Origin: Desulfobacterium sp.
GTDB lineage: Bacteria > Desulfobacterota > Desulfobacteria > Desulfobacterales > Desulfobacteraceae
Assembly (NCBI GenBank): GCA_030145245.1
Contig: JAQYWC010000073.1
Coordinates: forward strand, 100,729-164,728
DNA: 64,000 nucleotides
Reading direction: 5' to 3'
The translations under genes were made by a program, and so were the position numbers. Below, piece by piece: positions 62,398 to 64,000 of this stretch (within the stretch, counting starts at the first letter, position 1; every line of letters begins with the position of its first letter). The notes below the pieces were generated by a model. It was given only the letters and a program-made list of their open reading frames with translations. It had not been told where the DNA came from and did no database searches.

Positions 62398-63811
62398 AAA
62401 ACGCCTTGTAGCCCTTGAAGGTCATGTAGATGTCAGCCTTGCTGGCGATCTCAAAGGGCGAGTGCATGGAGAGGATTCCAGGGCCGCAGTCCAGGATCTC
62501 CATTCCCTTTTGGGCAAGGAATTTGGCAATGGTTCCGCCGCCTCCCTGGTCAATCTTTCCAAGCTCTCCGGTCTGCCACACGATCTTGTTTTTGTCGAAG
62601 AGATTTCTCACCTGGCCGACAAATTCGGCACTGGCATCGCTGGAGCCGGCTTTGCCCCGGGCGCCGGTGAATTTGGTCATGCAGATGCCGTGGCCCAGTT
62701 TTGCCGCATTCATCTTTTCATGGACCTCCTTGAAGTCGGGATCCATTGCTGCATTGACATCACCGGACAGGGCCCAGGTGTTGATCAGGGTCTTTCTCAG
62801 GGTCCGGTCGTCCACCGCTCCTTGGGTCAGCATGAGAAGGTCGGATATGAAATCTTCGGTAAAGGCCGACTGGGCACCGGTGTTTCCTTCGCTTCCGATC
62901 TCTTCCTTGTCAAAGAAAAAGCCCACTGCGGTTCGTTTTGGGGCCTTGGTCTCAAGTAGGGCTTCAAGCTGGGTAAAGGCGCAGATGCGGTCGTCCTGGC
63001 CGTATGCGCCCACAAGGGACCGGTCAAGGCCGATGTCCCTTGCCTTGTTTGCCGGGACGGCTTCGAGTTCGGCGCTGACAAAATCGGCCTCGGTGATGCC
63101 GTAGCGCTCATGGAGGAGGTTCAGCAGCCCGAGCTTGAACCGGTCGCTAACGGTGTCGTTGCCAAGGGGGCGGCTTCCGGCAATGAGGTTTAGCTTCTCA
63201 CCCTCAAAGGCTTCGGAGAGCTTCTTGTTCTCCTGCACCTTGCCGGCAAGGTGGGGCAAAAGGTCGGAGACCACAAAGACGGGGTCCGAGGCCTCTTCTC
63301 CGATAACCACATCCAGGCACTCTCCGTCACCCTTGATGATTCTGCCGTGGAGGGCCAGGGGAACCGACAGCCATTGGTATTTCCGGATGCCGCCGTAGTA
63401 GTGGGTCTTTAACAGGGCAAGGTCGGTATCCTCATACACCGGGTTCTGTTTGAGGTCCAGTCTTGGGGAGTCGATGTGGGAGGCGATGATGTTGATGCCG
63501 TCCACAATGGGATCCTCTCCCAGTACAGCCATGGCAACGCATCTCTCCTTGGTGAGGGCGTAGATCTTCTGATGGGGTTTGGCCGGGCCTGCCGCAAGGG
63601 CGGTTTCCATGCTGATAAAACCATTTGCCTCGGCCCGGGCGATGATCTCCCTTGCCGCCTCCCGTTCTGTTTTTGATCGGTCAAGAAAGCCTTTATAATC
63701 GTCGGCTAGGGTGAACGCCTCTTTGGTGTCGGCGGCCGAGAGCTCGTCCCAGGCCAGCCTGTCTTTTTTTGATAGTTGTTTCTTTAGTTTTTCGATCTCT
63801 TTCTTGTTCAT
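62390..63811 (-). CDS. apeA: M18-family zinc aminopeptidase
   Basis: 473 residues. Metal-site motifs of the M18/aspartyl aminopeptidase family: NIIASHIDSPRLDLK near residue 105, DKEEIGSEGNTGAQS in the middle, and the late HGICMTKFTGARGK and GPGILSMHSPFE. It removes N-terminal residues from peptides in the cytosol. No signal peptide. Upstream to the right edge (63812-64000) I see no gene. Confidence 0.92.
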   Translation of the reverse strand: MNKKEIEKLKKQLSKKDRLAWDELSAADTKEAFTLADDYKGFLDRSKTEREAAREIIARAEANGFISMETALAAGPAKPHQKIYALTKERCVAMAVLGEDPIVDGINIIASHIDSPRLDLKQNPVYEDTDLALLKTHYYGGIRKYQWLSVPLALHGRIIKGDGECLDVVIGEEASDPVFVVSDLLPHLAGKVQENKKLSEAFEGEKLNLIAGSRPLGNDTVSDRFKLGLLNLLHERYGITEADFVSAELEAVPANKARDIGLDRSLVGAYGQDDRICAFTQLEALLETKAPKRTAVGFFFDKEEIGSEGNTGAQSAFTEDFISDLLMLTQGAVDDRTLRKTLINTWALSGDVNAAMDPDFKEVHEKMNAAKLGHGICMTKFTGARGKAGSSDASAEFVGQVRNLFDKNKIVWQTGELGKIDQGGGGTIAKFLAQKGMEILDCGPGILSMHSPFEIASKADIYMTFKGYKAFYA

Positions 63812-64000
63812 GGTGAACCTTGTTTAGATGTGGAGGTTAAAATAAGGAGATAAAACGTTGTAACGCATGTTTTATCTTTGTTTTTATTTGAAGCAGTTTC
63901 CATTTGTCCGGAAAAGCAAGGGGGGTGAACCGTGCGTTGAAAACAGCTGAAAAGCACTGGGTTTCGGGATCATAGCTGCTGGACAGGGTTTCCAGGGGGG

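Overview
The window looks like chromosomal DNA of an anaerobic, sulfate-reducer-type deltaproteobacterium (Desulfobacterota, close to the Desulfobacteraceae). The reasons are duplicated Wood-Ljungdahl metV-metF genes next to HdrA/MvhD electron-transfer proteins, an in-frame UGA (selenocysteine) in mvhD, RACo-like corrinoid activators, a lactate-oxidation cluster, and long Gram-negative housekeeping operons (tol-pal, ruvCAB, lon). I could run no database search; all family names come from motifs and context.

Layout. 1-4152: a truncated HdrA-like flavoprotein, a selenocysteine-containing MvhD, metV and metF, translationally coupled at two junctions. 4390-9341: an orphan flagellar-rod-like protein behind a sigma-54-type promoter, two sensor kinases, a lone receiver protein and an unusual AroE-like protein. 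9749-14096: a second metV-metF pair, this time with a short HdrA-like protein and an HdrA/ferredoxin/MvhD fusion. 14256-17918 (minus): FAD-dependent lactate/glycolate-type dehydrogenase, a polyferredoxin fused to an MvhD domain, and a LarA-type racemase, then alanine dehydrogenase on the plus strand. 19637-27109: a chemoreceptor, two ASKHA corrinoid-activator-like proteins, an acyl-CoA synthetase and a small acidic protein. 27158-31670 (minus): RNA methyltransferase, a membrane protein, dtd, a PHP phosphoesterase and a radical SAM protein.

31872-37176: hflKC, a 32-residue basic microprotein missed by length filters, a HExxH protein, an FmdB zinc ribbon, groES-groEL. 37356-48751 is one long co-directional run: tolQ-tolR-tolA-tolB-pal-cpoB-ruvC-ruvA-ruvB, followed by a four-gene set (YkuD+NTF2-like protein, single-TM protein, M99/Csd4-like carboxypeptidase, bactofilin) that resembles the Helicobacter cell-shape toolkit gathered into one operon. 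48824-54000: rplM, rpsI, exonuclease, PilZ, HU, CheX, prepilin peptidase. 54100-61073: lon, tsaB, psd, pssA, greA, rpoZ, a TtcA-like protein, folE2. 61168-63811 (minus): M18 aminopeptidase and a PBP4-type carboxypeptidase.

The metabolic theme is redox routing. Three separate MvhD domains occur in the first 17 kb: one free with selenocysteine, one fused to an HdrA-like/ferredoxin protein, one fused to the lactate-dehydrogenase iron-sulfur subunit. This suggests that methylene-THF/methyl-THF and lactate electrons enter Hdr-type flavin hubs by different gates. Dispersed GGGGTCAGGC- and GGGGACAGATTT-type palindromes sit at many gene ends and look like REP elements; no transposase is in the window. 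I saw no rRNA, tRNA, CRISPR array, prophage or insertion sequence.
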